Assembly (NCBI GenBank): GCA_030835825.1
Contig: JAURRA010000028.1
Location: forward strand, 1 to 64,000
Direction: 5' to 3'
DNA: 64,000 bases
Source of the DNA: Flavobacteriaceae bacterium
Lineage (GTDB): Bacteria > Bacteroidota > Bacteroidia > Flavobacteriales > Flavobacteriaceae
Both the position numbers and the translations under genes were made by a program. How positions within the stretch are numbered: position 1 is the first letter of the stretch; every line of letters starts with the position of its first letter. The notes below the pieces were generated by a model. The model had not been told where the DNA came from. It made no database searches and saw nothing but the letters and a program-made list of their open reading frames with translations. Shown one piece after another: positions 28,316-37,434 of this stretch.

Positions 28316-29209
28316 ATGGTGAGCGTATCAATAATATTTGAGACCTATAAAAAATGGTTTTTTCTCGTAGCCCTTTCTGTCATTTGGGGGAGTTCATTCA
28401 TTCTGATTAAAAAGGGTTTAATCGGGCTTGACCCAGTTCAATTGGGATCGCTTCGATTGCTCTTCTCTGGGGCTATGATTTTATTAGTTGGCTCACATTT
28501 GATTAAAAATATTACAAGACAACAGTGGCCGTGGGTTGTGGGTTCTGCTATTTTGGGAACATTTTTCCCAGCTTTTCTTTTTGCCATAGCCGAAACTGAA
28601 ATCGACAGTGCTGTCGCGTCTATTTTAAATGGACTGGTGCCTCTTAATACTATCCTATTCGGTTTGGCCCTTTTTAAAATTGGAACAACAACCAGACAGG
28701 CGGTCGGGGTTGTAATCGGTTTTATGGGAACAGCGGTTCTGATAGGTTATGGAGCTCAGTTAAATCCAGAACAAAATTATTATTATGCCGGATTTGTGAT
28801 TTTATCAACCTTGATGTATGCCCTAAATATTAATATCATCAAAAAGCACTTGCAAGAAATGACAGCACTCACAATTGCTGCTGGCAATTTTGTCGTCTTA
28901 ATGGTTCCCGCATTTGCTATTCTTTATTTCAGTGGATTTTTTGAAAATGGAGAATATCAATCCCCCGAGGTATTGGCATCTATGAGGTATGTCCTGATAT
29001 TGTCACTCTTCGGCACAGCAATTGCCAAGGTCTTGTTTAATCGATTGGTCCAGATGTCTACACCCGTATTTGCATCTTCGGTGACCTATTTAATGCCTTT
29101 GGTAGCCGTTTTGTGGGCTACCCTTGATGGTGAGAAATTATATTTCGAACAGGCTTTGGCCGCAATTCTCATATTGTTTGGGGTGTATTTGTCCAATAGA
29201 AACAAGTGA
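28316..29209 (+). CDS. EamA/DMT superfamily transporter
   Basis: A 297-aa inner-membrane protein with about ten hydrophobic helices arranged as two EamA repeats. The first starts VIWGSSFILIKKGLIGLDP, and the second is near residues 155-290 ending AAILILFGVYLSNRNK. Such proteins export or exchange small metabolites, but the substrate cannot be predicted. Start ATG 28316 gives a short basic-aromatic lead before helix 1. It stands alone between the HMA lipoprotein (divergent) and rplU. Confidence 0.88.
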   Translation: MVSVSIIFETYKKWFFLVALSVIWGSSFILIKKGLIGLDPVQLGSLRLLFSGAMILLVGSHLIKNITRQQWPWVVGSAILGTFFPAFLFAIAETEIDSAVASILNGLVPLNTILFGLALFKIGTTTRQAVGVVIGFMGTAVLIGYGAQLNPEQNYYYAGFVILSTLMYALNINIIKKHLQEMTALTIAAGNFVVLMVPAFAILYFSGFFENGEYQSPEVLASMRYVLILSLFGTAIAKVLFNRLVQMSTPVFASSVTYLMPLVAVLWATLDGEKLYFEQALAAILILFGVYLSNRNK

Positions 29210-29243
29210 TTCAACAAGTATAGCGTAATATGTCTTGAAAGGT

Positions 29244-29273
29244 TTGTTGGTTTTTCAAATTACACTATATTTG
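29244..29273 (+). promoter_or_regulatory. Bacteroidota-type promoter of rplU-rpmA
   Basis: TTG at 29244-29246, a 19-base spacer, then TATATTTG at 29266-29273. It is 39 bases before the L21 start codon and is a full consensus match. Confidence 0.75.
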
Positions 29274-29312
29274 CAAGCATTTTAATAATGATCAACCCTT
29301 AAACCCAGCGCG

Positions 29313-29822
29313 ATGTACGCAATTGTAGAGATAGCAGGGCAACAATTCAAAGTTGTTAAAGACCAAAAAGTCTTTGTAAACCGTTTGGATTCTGAAGAAG
29401 GCAACAAAGTCACTTTTGACAATGTGCTTCTTTTGGACGACAGTGGCAAAGTAACTTTAGGCGCCCCGGTTATAGATGGTGCTCAAGTGAGTGCTAAAGT
29501 ATTGAAACACTTACGCGGTGATAAAGTCATCGTGTTTAAAAAGAAACGTCGTAAAGGATACCGTGTTAAAAACGGTCACAGACAATCCTATACAGAAATT
29601 CAGATCGACAACATTGTTGCCTCTGGTGCCAAACCAGCGGTATCAAAAACTGAAAAGGCTCCAGCAAAACCAGCTGCCAAGTCCAAGCAGGTTGAGGACA
29701 AAGCGCCAGCTGTCGATTTGAGTAAAATGTCAGTTGCTGATTTGAAAGCTTTGGCAAAAGAAAAAGGTATTACAGGAATTTCGGCGATGAAAAAAGCCGA
29801 TTTAATTGCGGCCTTAAGCTAA
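29313..29822 (+). CDS. rplU: Large ribosomal subunit protein bL21 with C-terminal helix-extension-helix extension
   Basis: A 169-aa protein. Residues 1-103 are a normal L21 (MYAIVEIAGQQFKVVKDQK; FKKKRRKGYRVKNGHRQ), which binds 23S rRNA. A Lys/Ala/Pro-rich linker (about 105-133) leads to a compact helical module, SKMSVADLKALAKEKGITG, then MKKADLIAALS. That module resembles the Rho N-terminal or SAP/HeH domains that bind nucleic acids. E. coli L21 is only 103 residues, so the extension is additional. It is followed 27 bases later by rpmA, the usual L21-L27 pair. Confidence 0.94.
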   Translation: MYAIVEIAGQQFKVVKDQKVFVNRLDSEEGNKVTFDNVLLLDDSGKVTLGAPVIDGAQVSAKVLKHLRGDKVIVFKKKRRKGYRVKNGHRQSYTEIQIDNIVASGAKPAVSKTEKAPAKPAAKSKQVEDKAPAVDLSKMSVADLKALAKEKGITGISAMKKADLIAALS

Positions 29823-29849
29823 ACCTAATCCATTTAAAAGACATAAATC

Positions 29850-30110
29850 ATGGCACATAAAAAAGGAGTCGGTAGTTCTAAAAACGGTAGAGAATCAGAA
29901 TCGAAACGCTTAGGTGTTAAGATATTTGGAGGCCAAGCGGCTATCGCTGGCAATATTCTCATTCGCCAGCGCGGTACAGCTCATCACCCTGGTGAGAATG
30001 TGTATGCGGGAAAAGACCACACGCTTCACGCGAGAGTTGACGGTATCGTCAAGTTTCAAAAGAAAAAAGACAATAAATCTTACGTATCAATTGTTCCTTT
30101 TGAGGCCTAA
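29850..30110 (+). CDS. rpmA: Large ribosomal subunit protein bL27
   Basis: An 86-aa protein of the 50S subunit near the peptidyl-transferase centre. It starts [16 protein letters not shown] without the cleavable N-terminal extension seen in Firmicutes, so the flexible tail is present from initiation. The conserved [18 protein letters not shown] is intact. It shares the rplU promoter and is followed by a strong terminator. Confidence 0.97.
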   Translation: MAHKKGVGSSKNGRESESKRLGVKIFGGQAAIAGNILIRQRGTAHHPGENVYAGKDHTLHARVDGIVKFQKKKDNKSYVSIVPFEA

Positions 30111-30129
30111 TTGCTACTCAAATTTATTG

Positions 30130-30155
30130 AAAGCCCCACTTGTGGGGCTTTTTTT
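30130..30155 (+). terminator. Rho-independent terminator of rplU-rpmA
   Basis: AAGCCCCAC and GTGGGGCTT pair around a 2-base TT (4-6 bases in practice) and are followed by a T run to 30155, 20 bases after the bL27 stop. Confidence 0.9.
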
Positions 30156-30273
30156 ATGCAAAAATCTTAAGATGATACCGGTGTATTTCATTGGATTATT
30201 AGGTGTACCTTTGCCGCTTTAATAAGGGGAGGTCTTTTAATTGCATCTGATCGCTCTCAAAAAACCACTCTAA

Positions 30274-31572
30274 ATGTCATTTGACAAACTCGGATTATCT
30301 CTTGAGCTACTAAAAGCAGTAGCTAAACAAGGTTACACAACACCCACTCCAATTCAAGAACAAGCCATTCCCCATGTATTATCGGGTTCGGACATGCTGG
30401 CTTCGGCCCAAACTGGAACTGGAAAAACAGCAAGTTTCACTTTGCCCATTTTACATATCCTTAGTAAAAACGAAATTAAAGGACGCCGTCAACCGCGTGC
30501 GCTGATTTTAACACCTACTCGAGAATTGGCAGCACAGGTTTCTAATAATTTGAGATCGTATGCACAGTTTACAAAATTGCGCTCAACGGTAATTTTTGGA
30601 GGTGTCAATCAAAACCCTCAGGTCAGAGCCCTTCAACAAGGACAAGACATTGTGATAGCAACTCCAGGTAGGCTACTCGATTTATACAATCAAAGACATC
30701 TGTCACTTAAATCGATTTCTATGTTTGTGTTAGATGAGGCTGACAGAATGTTGGATATGGGTTTTTTAGGAGACATTAAAAAAATTATTTCACTGATGCC
30801 GCCACAACGCCAGAATTTAATGTTTTCAGCAACCTTTTCTGGTGAAATCAAAAAACTAACTAAAGATATTCTAAATCAACCTGTTACTGTAGATGTGTCA
30901 CCGCCCAATTCAACGGTAGAGTCTATTTCTCAAATGGGATATCGCGTTGATAAGTCAAAAAAGCGCGATTTACTTTTAAAATTGATTAATGATCAAAATT
31001 GGAATCAAGCGTTAGTTTTTTGTCGGACGAAGCATGGAGCTAATAATCTCAGCGAGCGTATTGAAAAGGAAGGCATTACCTCTGTAGCTATTCATGGTAA
31101 TAAAAGTCAAGGTGCGCGGACTAAGGCCTTGGCCGATTTTAAGCGCAATAAAGTGAGAATTCTTGTCGCTACCGATATTGCTGCACGAGGGTTGGATATT
31201 CCCTTATTACCTCATGTGGTTAATTTTGATTTACCAAATATATCGGAAGACTATGTTCATAGAATTGGACGTACAGGAAGAGCTGGCGCCGATGGTGTCG
31301 CTATTTCTTTTGTTAGTCCAGATGAAAACAACTACCTCCGAGGAATAGAAAGATTGATTGACTTTACTTTGCCCTTGGAAGAAATTGAAGGTTTTTATAC
31401 ACCAAGAAAACCCTCGAAAAAGGCAATAGCCAGGGGAGAAGGGAAATCTGGTTCTAAATCAACTGGTTCTGGAAAAAACCCCTCGAGAAGTGGTCACAAA
31501 GGTAAAGCCTCATCAACGACTACCTCAGAAACTAATTCCAAAGCACGTAAGCCTAAAAAACGCTGGTACTAG
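30274..31572 (+). CDS. DEAD-box RNA helicase, RhlE-like
   Basis: A 432-aa ATP-dependent RNA helicase. All core motifs are visible in order: Q motif [12 protein letters not shown], Walker [45 protein letters not shown] and [10 protein letters not shown]. The two RecA-like domains cover residues ~1-370; the last ~55 residues are a Ser/Lys/Gly-rich basic tail ending [10 protein letters not shown], likely an RNA-binding extension. A -7 element TACCTTTG lies at 30206-30213. Its stop codon overlaps that of the convergent ahcY by three of four bases (CTAG). Confidence 0.93.
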   Translation: MSFDKLGLSLELLKAVAKQGYTTPTPIQEQAIPHVLSGSDMLASAQTGTGKTASFTLPILHILSKNEIKGRRQPRALILTPTRELAAQVSNNLRSYAQFTKLRSTVIFGGVNQNPQVRALQQGQDIVIATPGRLLDLYNQRHLSLKSISMFVLDEADRMLDMGFLGDIKKIISLMPPQRQNLMFSATFSGEIKKLTKDILNQPVTVDVSPPNSTVESISQMGYRVDKSKKRDLLLKLINDQNWNQALVFCRTKHGANNLSERIEKEGITSVAIHGNKSQGARTKALADFKRNKVRILVATDIAARGLDIPLLPHVVNFDLPNISEDYVHRIGRTGRAGADGVAISFVSPDENNYLRGIERLIDFTLPLEEIEGFYTPRKPSKKAIARGEGKSGSKSTGSGKNPSRSGHKGKASSTTTSETNSKARKPKKRWY

Positions 31573-32885
31573 TATCTGTAGTAGTCTGGTTTAAATGGAC
31601 CTTCTGCTTTAACACCAATATAGGAAGCCTGCTCTGAACTCAATTTTTCGAGTTCGACACCAAGTTTTTCCAGATGTAGTTTAGCCACTTTTTCATCCAG
31701 ATGTTTGGGTAGCGTGTATACCTCGTTCTTGTAGTTTTTAGCATTTTTCCACAATTCTATTTGAGCTAACACCTGATTTGTAAATGAGTTGCTCATTACA
31801 AAGCTGGGATGACCTGTGGCACACCCTAAATTGACCAATCGACCTTCAGCTAAAATGACAATATCTCTACCATTGATGGTATATTGATCGACTTGTGGTT
31901 TGATCTCCGATTTTGAGTGACCATGATTTTCGTTTAACCAAGCCATATCAATTTCATTGTCAAAATGACCAATGTTGCATACGACCGTTTTGTCTTTCAT
32001 GGCTTCGAAGTGCCTTTGTAAAACAATGTCTTTATTTCCAGTAGCAGTGACAATAATGTCTGCATTACGGACAACGGAGTCTAGTTTTTTAACTTCATAA
32101 CCATCCATAGCTGCTTGAAGGGCACAGATAGGGTCAATTTCTGTCACAGTAACAATACTACCTGCTCCTCTGAACGAGGCAGCAGTGCCTTTGCCGACAT
32201 CGCCATAGCCACAAACAACAACTCGTTTTCCGGCCAACATCAAATCTGTTGCACGTCGAATGGCATCGACGGCACTTTCTCTACAGCCGTATTTATTATC
32301 AAATTTACTTTTCGTAACAGAGTCATTGACATTGATGGCCGGCATAGGCAGAGTGCCATGGGCCATGCGTTCATATAAACGGTGAACACCTGTAGTTGTT
32401 TCTTCAGACAAGCCATTAATCCCATGGACAAGCTCTGAGTAGTGGTCAAAAACCATATTGGTCAAATCACCACCATCATCTAAAATCAAATTGAGAGGTG
32501 CTCTGTCTTCACCGAAAAACAGGGTTTGTTCAATACACCATTCAAATTCTTCTTCAGTCATACCTTTCCAGGCATATACTGGTATTCCAGCGGCGGCAAT
32601 AGCTGCGGCAGCGTGATCTTGAGTGGAGAAAATATTACAAGAACTCCAAGTAACCTGGGCTCCCAGGGCAACCAATGTTTCGATCAATACAGCTGTTTGA
32701 ATGGTCATGTGCAGGCATCCTGCGATCCGAGCACCAGCAAGCGGCTGGGACGGACCATATTCTCGACGAAGTTCCATCAAGCCCGGCATTTCGGCTTCTG
32801 CCAAAGTAATTTCTTTACGACCCCAATCGGCCAAGGACATGTCTTTGACTTTAAATGGTACAAAGGATACTGTTTTAGTGCTCAT
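31569..32885 (-). CDS. ahcY: Adenosylhomocysteinase
   Basis: A 438-aa NAD-dependent hydrolase that splits S-adenosylhomocysteine into adenosine and homocysteine, keeping methylation reactions going. Start 32885 gives [20 protein letters not shown]; an in-frame upstream ATG at 32951 would add 22 residues overlapping the divergent gene and is rejected. The substrate motif [13 protein letters not shown], the NAD loop [19 protein letters not shown] and the C-terminal FKPDYYRY are standard. A minus-strand TATTTTTG (32923-32916) sits ~30 bases upstream. Confidence 0.97.
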   Translation of the reverse strand: MSTKTVSFVPFKVKDMSLADWGRKEITLAEAEMPGLMELRREYGPSQPLAGARIAGCLHMTIQTAVLIETLVALGAQVTWSSCNIFSTQDHAAAAIAAAGIPVYAWKGMTEEEFEWCIEQTLFFGEDRAPLNLILDDGGDLTNMVFDHYSELVHGINGLSEETTTGVHRLYERMAHGTLPMPAINVNDSVTKSKFDNKYGCRESAVDAIRRATDLMLAGKRVVVCGYGDVGKGTAASFRGAGSIVTVTEIDPICALQAAMDGYEVKKLDSVVRNADIIVTATGNKDIVLQRHFEAMKDKTVVCNIGHFDNEIDMAWLNENHGHSKSEIKPQVDQYTINGRDIVILAEGRLVNLGCATGHPSFVMSNSFTNQVLAQIELWKNAKNYKNEVYTLPKHLDEKVAKLHLEKLGVELEKLSSEQASYIGVKAEGPFKPDYYRY

Positions 32886-32944
32886 AAGATTATATTTGTC
32901 TTTTAAATCGCTGAGCAAAAATACGCATTCCAAACAAAACGACC

Positions 32945-33571
32945 TTGCCATTATTCAAATCCATTAAGGTAAATTCTGAAACTGCTGTACACATTTGGAT
33001 GATTACAGAAGCTGCTGACGAACTTCAAGCCAATCTGGTTTTGACCCCAAAGAGTGGAATTCGTTTAGCAGGCATGAGAAACCTCATCCACCGCTGTGGA
33101 TTTCTCAGTGTTCGGCATTTGTTGGCAATCGAAAATTACTTTGATGCCGATTTGATCTATGATGACTCGGGCAAACCTCACTTGAGCGATGGTCGCTATA
33201 TTTCGATTACCCATTCTTTTGACTATGCCGCAATCATTGTCAGCGATAAACCAGTAGGTATTGATATTGAAAGGGTTAGATCCAAAATTGTTAAGATAGC
33301 AACGAAATTTATCGGTTCGGAATGGGATTATCTGGATCAAGAGAGTGATCAATTTGTCCGTCAATTAACTGCTATTTGGTGCGCCAAGGAGTCCTTGTAT
33401 AAGCTGTTAGCTATCCCTGGTTTGAGCTTTAAGAATCATCTGCAAATCCCGCCCTTCTTACTCACCGACCATTCACTAATGGGAGAGTGTCATTACGATG
33501 CTGTTTTGCAGCAGTACCAATTAGCACATTTGTCTCTTGGAGATTATCATTGTGCGTTTATCATCAGCTAG
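32945..33571 (+). CDS. 4'-phosphopantetheinyl transferase family protein
   Basis: A 208-aa enzyme expected to attach the 4'-phosphopantetheine arm of CoA to a carrier protein. The two family signatures are present: VGIDIERVR (Mg-binding Asp/Glu, about residues 99-106) and [12 protein letters not shown] (about 143-154). The length fits the Sfp-like group rather than the short AcpS group. The start is TTG at 32945, chosen because no ATG is available close to it. The gene is divergent from ahcY, with 59 bases between the starts. No polyketide or peptide synthetase is in the window, so the carrier protein is unknown. Confidence 0.85.
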   Translation: MPLFKSIKVNSETAVHIWMITEAADELQANLVLTPKSGIRLAGMRNLIHRCGFLSVRHLLAIENYFDADLIYDDSGKPHLSDGRYISITHSFDYAAIIVSDKPVGIDIERVRSKIVKIATKFIGSEWDYLDQESDQFVRQLTAIWCAKESLYKLLAIPGLSFKNHLQIPPFLLTDHSLMGECHYDAVLQQYQLAHLSLGDYHCAFIIS

Positions 33572-33621
33572 TGCTACCCTATAAAGTGTATATTTGCTCG
33601 ACATTAAAATAATCTATAACA

Positions 33622-34254
33622 ATGACTCAGGTCATCGATTTTTTTATTGAGCCCTATGTGGGACGTTCAACCAGTCTAATTCTACTCGAAGTGGTAGCGT
33701 TTGTCTTTGGCATTGCTAGTGTGGTTTATGCCAAGCAGGCCAATGTTTTGGTATATCCTACAGGACTTGTTGCTACCATTATTACGGTCTATCTGTTGTT
33801 TTTGGCAGAACTGATGGGGGATATGATGATGAACTTCTATTATTCCATTATGAGTATTTACGGTTGGTGGAACTGGTCGAGACGGCAAAACAACCAATTG
33901 GCAGTTGCGGTGTCTAGAACCAATACCAAGGAGAAAATGATAGGTGTAGCCATGTTTATTGCCACTGTTGTGATTACTTCTGTCGTATATCTGGGTAGTA
34001 ATGTTGCTATTGGTCCAACCAACTATATCGATATTTTTACCTCTGGATTATTTTTTACGGCCATGTGGTACATGGCCAACAAAAAACTAGAAAATTGGAC
34101 CCTTTGGATAATTGCGGATATTATTACGGTTCCGCTTTACCTCTATAGAGGATGGGGCTTTTTGTCACTACAATATTTAATTTTTACCATTTTGGCTATT
34201 CAAGGCTATCGTGCATGGAAGAAACAATTGAGCAACAGGCTTCAGACTGCCTAA
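33622..34254 (+). CDS. pnuC: PnuC-family vitamin transporter (nicotinamide riboside or thiamine)
   Basis: A 210-aa inner-membrane protein with about seven hydrophobic helices and the family segment YYSIMSIYGWWNWSR near residue 75. PnuC proteins take up nicotinamide riboside by facilitated diffusion; the PnuT branch, found in Bacteroidota, takes up thiamine. The neighbourhood allows either reading: a NadR-like kinase overlaps its 3' end, but a TPP riboswitch with a TonB receptor begins 850 bases downstream. A -7 element TATATTTG (33589-33596) is 26 bases before the start. I use pnuC as a family name only. Confidence 0.82.
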   Translation: MTQVIDFFIEPYVGRSTSLILLEVVAFVFGIASVVYAKQANVLVYPTGLVATIITVYLLFLAELMGDMMMNFYYSIMSIYGWWNWSRRQNNQLAVAVSRTNTKEKMIGVAMFIATVVITSVVYLGSNVAIGPTNYIDIFTSGLFFTAMWYMANKKLENWTLWIIADIITVPLYLYRGWGFLSLQYLIFTILAIQGYRAWKKQLSNRLQTA

Positions 34255-34781
34255 AGGTAGTTTTATTTGGCCCAGAATCGACAGGAAAAACTACCTTGTC
34301 ACAGCAGTTAGCAGCGCATTACCAAACCCCATGGGTGCCCGAATTTGCGCGAGATTATTTGCAAGAAAAATGGGATCGGGAACAAAAGTCCTGCGAGCCA
34401 AAGGATCTGATGCCCATTGCAGTAGGGCAGATGGCTCTCGAAAATAAACTGGCACAACAAGCTGATAAAATCTTGATTTGCGATACGGACTTGCTCGAAA
34501 CTAAGGTTTACTCTGAAACCTACTACGATGGGTTTTGTCCCGAGCCCATTGCCAAAGCAGCCCTGTCTCACCAATACGATTTGTATTTTTTGACCGACAT
34601 CGACGTGCCTTGGGAAGCTGATGACCTGCGCGATCGGCCGCTGTTCAGACACGCCATGTTCGAAGCCTTTAAAGCTACTCTAGACCGTTACCAAAAGCCT
34701 TACATCCTGCTAACAGGCTCCAAGGAAGTGCGATTCGAAACCGCGGTTAAGGCGATAGAGGCTTTGATGGATAAATTCTAA
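34215..34781 (+). CDS. NadR-like AAA-family ATPase / nucleoside kinase
   Basis: A 188-aa P-loop protein with Walker A LFGPESTGKTTLSQQLA, an acidic Walker B-like strand (ILICDTDLLETKVYSETYY) and the segment RDRPLFRHAMFEAF typical of the ribosylnicotinamide-kinase domain of NadR. It lacks the adenylyltransferase and DNA-binding parts of NadR. Start ATG 34215 overlaps pnuC by 40 bases, implying translational coupling; a longer frame from 34152 is rejected. It would phosphorylate the incoming nucleoside to trap it in the cell. If the partner is a thiamine transporter, the substrate could instead be thiamine. Confidence 0.8.
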   Translation: MEETIEQQASDCLKVVLFGPESTGKTTLSQQLAAHYQTPWVPEFARDYLQEKWDREQKSCEPKDLMPIAVGQMALENKLAQQADKILICDTDLLETKVYSETYYDGFCPEPIAKAALSHQYDLYFLTDIDVPWEADDLRDRPLFRHAMFEAFKATLDRYQKPYILLTGSKEVRFETAVKAIEALMDKF

Positions 34782-34833
34782 ATTATTGTCTGGATATTAA
34801 AGGACATCGGTTAGTGACGGTTCTAAGGTTGTC

Positions 34834-34938
34834 TTATTTGGATTCTTGATGAAGGTCTAACAGGACGTCTTTACCTTGACATTGAGCGAACATCAATAAA
34901 ACAGCCATACTCGCAACGTATCGAAAGATTGTTTTCAT
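34834..34938 (-). CDS. Predicted 34-aa lipoprotein
   Basis: The minus strand encodes MKTIFRYVASMAVLLMFAQC followed by 14 residues, QGKDVLLDLHQESK, and a stop. It has all parts of a lipoprotein signal: basic start, hydrophobic core and a lipobox-like FAQC. The mature product would be only 15 residues. It is divergent from the TPP riboswitch and converges on the NadR-like gene, with ~50 bases between the two stops. It could be a real micro-lipoprotein or the stub of a lost larger gene; no continuation is seen in other frames. No homologue is known to me. Confidence 0.4.
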   Translation of the reverse strand: MKTIFRYVASMAVLLMFAQCQGKDVLLDLHQESK

Positions 34939-35018
34939 GAAAGGAGCATTTGAGGGTTTGATTTATATAAAGTTCAAAATGGATATTGAGACATGCAACT
35001 GGTGTTAGTAAGCGCTGG

Positions 35019-35037
35019 TCATTTCCGGCTGAAATGA
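35019..35037. repeat. Short perfect inverted repeat
   Basis: TCATTTC, a 5-base CGGCT spacer, then GAAATGA. It lies between the divergent micro-lipoprotein and the TPP-riboswitch promoter. It could be a regulator site or a hairpin; there is no T run to make it a terminator. Confidence 0.4.
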
Positions 35038-35105
35038 TCCTAAAAGGCTATAAATGAATTATTTATTGATATCATATAAAAAGCAAAACACCAATTAAAA
35101 AAAAC

Positions 35106-35113
35106 CTATATTT
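35106..35113 (+). promoter_or_regulatory. -7 element upstream of the TPP riboswitch
   Basis: TATATTTG exactly matches the Bacteroidota -7 consensus and would start transcription just ahead of the riboswitch aptamer. No TTG at the right distance is seen for the -33 element. Confidence 0.55.
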
Positions 35114-35120
35114 GTGCCGT

Positions 35121-35195
35121 TCTCAAAAGGGGTGCCAAAAGCGGCTGAGATCATACCCATTGAACCTAGAACAGATAATGCTGTTTAGGAAATTT
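35121..35195 (+). ncRNA. TPP riboswitch (THI element)
   Basis: The conserved aptamer pieces appear in order: GGGGTGCC (35128-35135), GGCTGAGATCATACCC (35142-35157), GAACCTAGAACAG, then TAATGCTGTTTAGGAAA (to about 35192). This is the thiamine pyrophosphate-sensing RNA. It precedes a TonB-dependent receptor gene by ~75 bases. Downstream, CCCCTTT (35241-35247) is complementary to AAAGGGG (35125-35131) at the 5' side of the aptamer and may form the alternative structure. High TPP would be expected to lower receptor expression. Confidence 0.93.
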
Positions 35196-35268
35196 TTGTT
35201 AAACCAGAGGCGCTAAGGCGCATCACAACTTGGAGTAATTCCCCTTTATTATTCTGTTTGATCAAAAC

Positions 35269-37434
35269 ATGAATACCAAACAAATCCTTTTAATTGCTGG
35301 TATATTACTGCCAGCACTAGCCTTGGCTCAACAGCCTCAAGATTCCTTAACAATTCAAAATTTAGAACCTGTTTTGCTGCGATCAATCAAAGTAAAACCC
35401 ACAGCACCTATCGCACATACCAATGTGACAAAAGCTGAATTGGTGTCACGCAATTTAGGTCAAGATCTGCCCTATTTGCTCAATGACTTGCCTTCGGTGG
35501 TTATCACGAGTGATGCAGGGGCTGGGATAGGTTACACGGGCTTGAGAGTGCGCGGGGTGAGCGCACAGTCTACCAATATTACCATCAATGGGATTCCCTA
35601 CAACGACGCAGAATCCTTGGGCACCTATTGGGTTGACCTTCCTGATTTTGCTTCGTCCGTGGAGCAGTTGCAACTGCAAAGAGGAGTGGGTGCTTCGACC
35701 ATGGGTACAGGTGCCTTTGGCGCAAGTATCGCCATTCAAACCGAACAACAATCCGAGCTAGCCTTCGCTGAAATGTCACATAGCGCGGGAAGTTTTAACA
35801 CCTTCAAACACACCTTGAAGTTTGCCACAGGCCTTATTAATGAACGTTTGTCTTTTTCGGGTCGTGCTTCAAAAATCAATTCAGATGGGTATATCGATCG
35901 CGCCAGTGCCGATCTCAAGTCCTATTTTATCCAAGGGGATTATCAAACAGCGCAAACTGCACTTAAAGCCATCGCTTTTGGAGGTCATGAGCGCACCTAT
36001 CAAGCCTGGTATGGTATCGATCCAGACACTTATGCGAGTCATCCTACTTTCAATTATGCCGGTATTTTCACCGATGCCAATGGAAATCTGCAATTCTATG
36101 AAGATCAAGTAGATGACTACCAACAAGATCACCACCAATTGCACTGGCAAGAGAAATGGAATGCTGTTTGGTCAACCCAATTGAGTCTGAATTATACCAA
36201 AGGACGCGGCTATTATGAGGAATACAAAGAAGACGATGACTTGTCAAATTATGGTTTTCAAAGTAATATGGAATCGACTAGTGATGTGGTACGCCGTCGC
36301 TGGTTGGATAACGATTTTTATGTAGCAAGCCTATCGGCAAGCCGACTGAAAAAGGACTCTGAGTGGCTCTTTGGGTTGTTTTACAGTCATTATAAAGGCG
36401 ATCATTTTGGAGAAGTGGTTTGGACTTCGGAAGCGGTTAGTACGTTGCCTGGGCAACAGTATTATTTGGGTCAAGGGGTGAAAAATGAGTGGAGTGGGTT
36501 TGGCAAATTGACAAAAGACCTGGGACAAACTTGGCAGATATTTGCAGATACCCAATGGCGCTTTGTGGACTATACAACCTTGGGGTTGAATTCAGATCGC
36601 TTGCCATTTGAAGTGGCGGTGTCCTATCATTTTTTCAATCCTAAACTTGGCACCACTTACCAACTCAATCCGGACAGCAATATCTATGCCTCTGTATCAC
36701 GCGCCAATCGTGAGCCAGCGCGCTCTGATTTTGAAAATAACCCAGAGGTGAAACCCGAAAGATTGACTGATTTTGAGCTTGGATGGCGTTATACTAAAAA
36801 GCGATCAACATTGAAGTTAAATGCCTTTTATATGGCCTATGAAGAACAACTGGTACTCACAGGAAATATTGATAACAATGGTACCCCAATCCGAGATAAC
36901 AGCGGAAAAAGCTATCGTACGGGATTAGAATTATCGGCCAAAACCACATGGAGTCAAAGACTTCAAATGTTAACCAATTTAACTTGGAGCTCTAATCAAA
37001 CTCAAGAAACAATCGCTTCTTTTAATGGGACCTTAACCAACTTTGGCAAGCGCGATTTGACCTTTTCTCCAGAATGGGTAGGAAGCAATAGATTGAGTTA
37101 TAAAGTCAATCAAAAATTAGAAGTCAATTGGTTTTCTAAGTTGGTCAGTGAGCAATTCATGAGCGATATCAACGCGCCTATTTCTAAATTGGCAGGCTAT
37201 TTTTTAAATGATCTAGGGATCAGTTATGTCTTATCACCATCGAGGATTGTTAGCAGTATGCGATTTGACGTATTAGTGAATAATATATTGAATGTTAAAT
37301 ACATATCTAAAGGTTATTACTACTCCTATGATGATGATTATTCAAATCCAGAGGTTGTCCAAACCATTGAAGGTATAGGTTATTACCCTCAGGCTGGAAC
37401 CAACATATTGGCGGGTGTTACTTTGAGGTTCTAA
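35269..37434 (+). CDS. TonB-dependent receptor under TPP riboswitch control (putative thiamine receptor)
   Basis: A 721-aa outer-membrane barrel. It has a signal peptide (MNTKQILLIAGILLPALALAQ), then a plug domain (about residues 50-160) with TGLRVRGVSAQSTNITINGIPYND and SSVEQLQLQRGVGAST, then a ~550-residue beta-barrel ending FGAGTN-like YYPQAGTNILAGVTLRF with a terminal Phe as barrels usually do. The riboswitch shows that it responds to thiamine status, so the ligand is most likely thiamine or a precursor; this is inference from regulation. No SusD-type partner lies nearby. Its stop overlaps that of the convergent lipoprotein gene by 4 bases. Confidence 0.9.
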   Translation: MNTKQILLIAGILLPALALAQQPQDSLTIQNLEPVLLRSIKVKPTAPIAHTNVTKAELVSRNLGQDLPYLLNDLPSVVITSDAGAGIGYTGLRVRGVSAQSTNITINGIPYNDAESLGTYWVDLPDFASSVEQLQLQRGVGASTMGTGAFGASIAIQTEQQSELAFAEMSHSAGSFNTFKHTLKFATGLINERLSFSGRASKINSDGYIDRASADLKSYFIQGDYQTAQTALKAIAFGGHERTYQAWYGIDPDTYASHPTFNYAGIFTDANGNLQFYEDQVDDYQQDHHQLHWQEKWNAVWSTQLSLNYTKGRGYYEEYKEDDDLSNYGFQSNMESTSDVVRRRWLDNDFYVASLSASRLKKDSEWLFGLFYSHYKGDHFGEVVWTSEAVSTLPGQQYYLGQGVKNEWSGFGKLTKDLGQTWQIFADTQWRFVDYTTLGLNSDRLPFEVAVSYHFFNPKLGTTYQLNPDSNIYASVSRANREPARSDFENNPEVKPERLTDFELGWRYTKKRSTLKLNAFYMAYEEQLVLTGNIDNNGTPIRDNSGKSYRTGLELSAKTTWSQRLQMLTNLTWSSNQTQETIASFNGTLTNFGKRDLTFSPEWVGSNRLSYKVNQKLEVNWFSKLVSEQFMSDINAPISKLAGYFLNDLGISYVLSPSRIVSSMRFDVLVNNILNVKYISKGYYYSYDDDYSNPEVVQTIEGIGYYPQAGTNILAGVTLRF

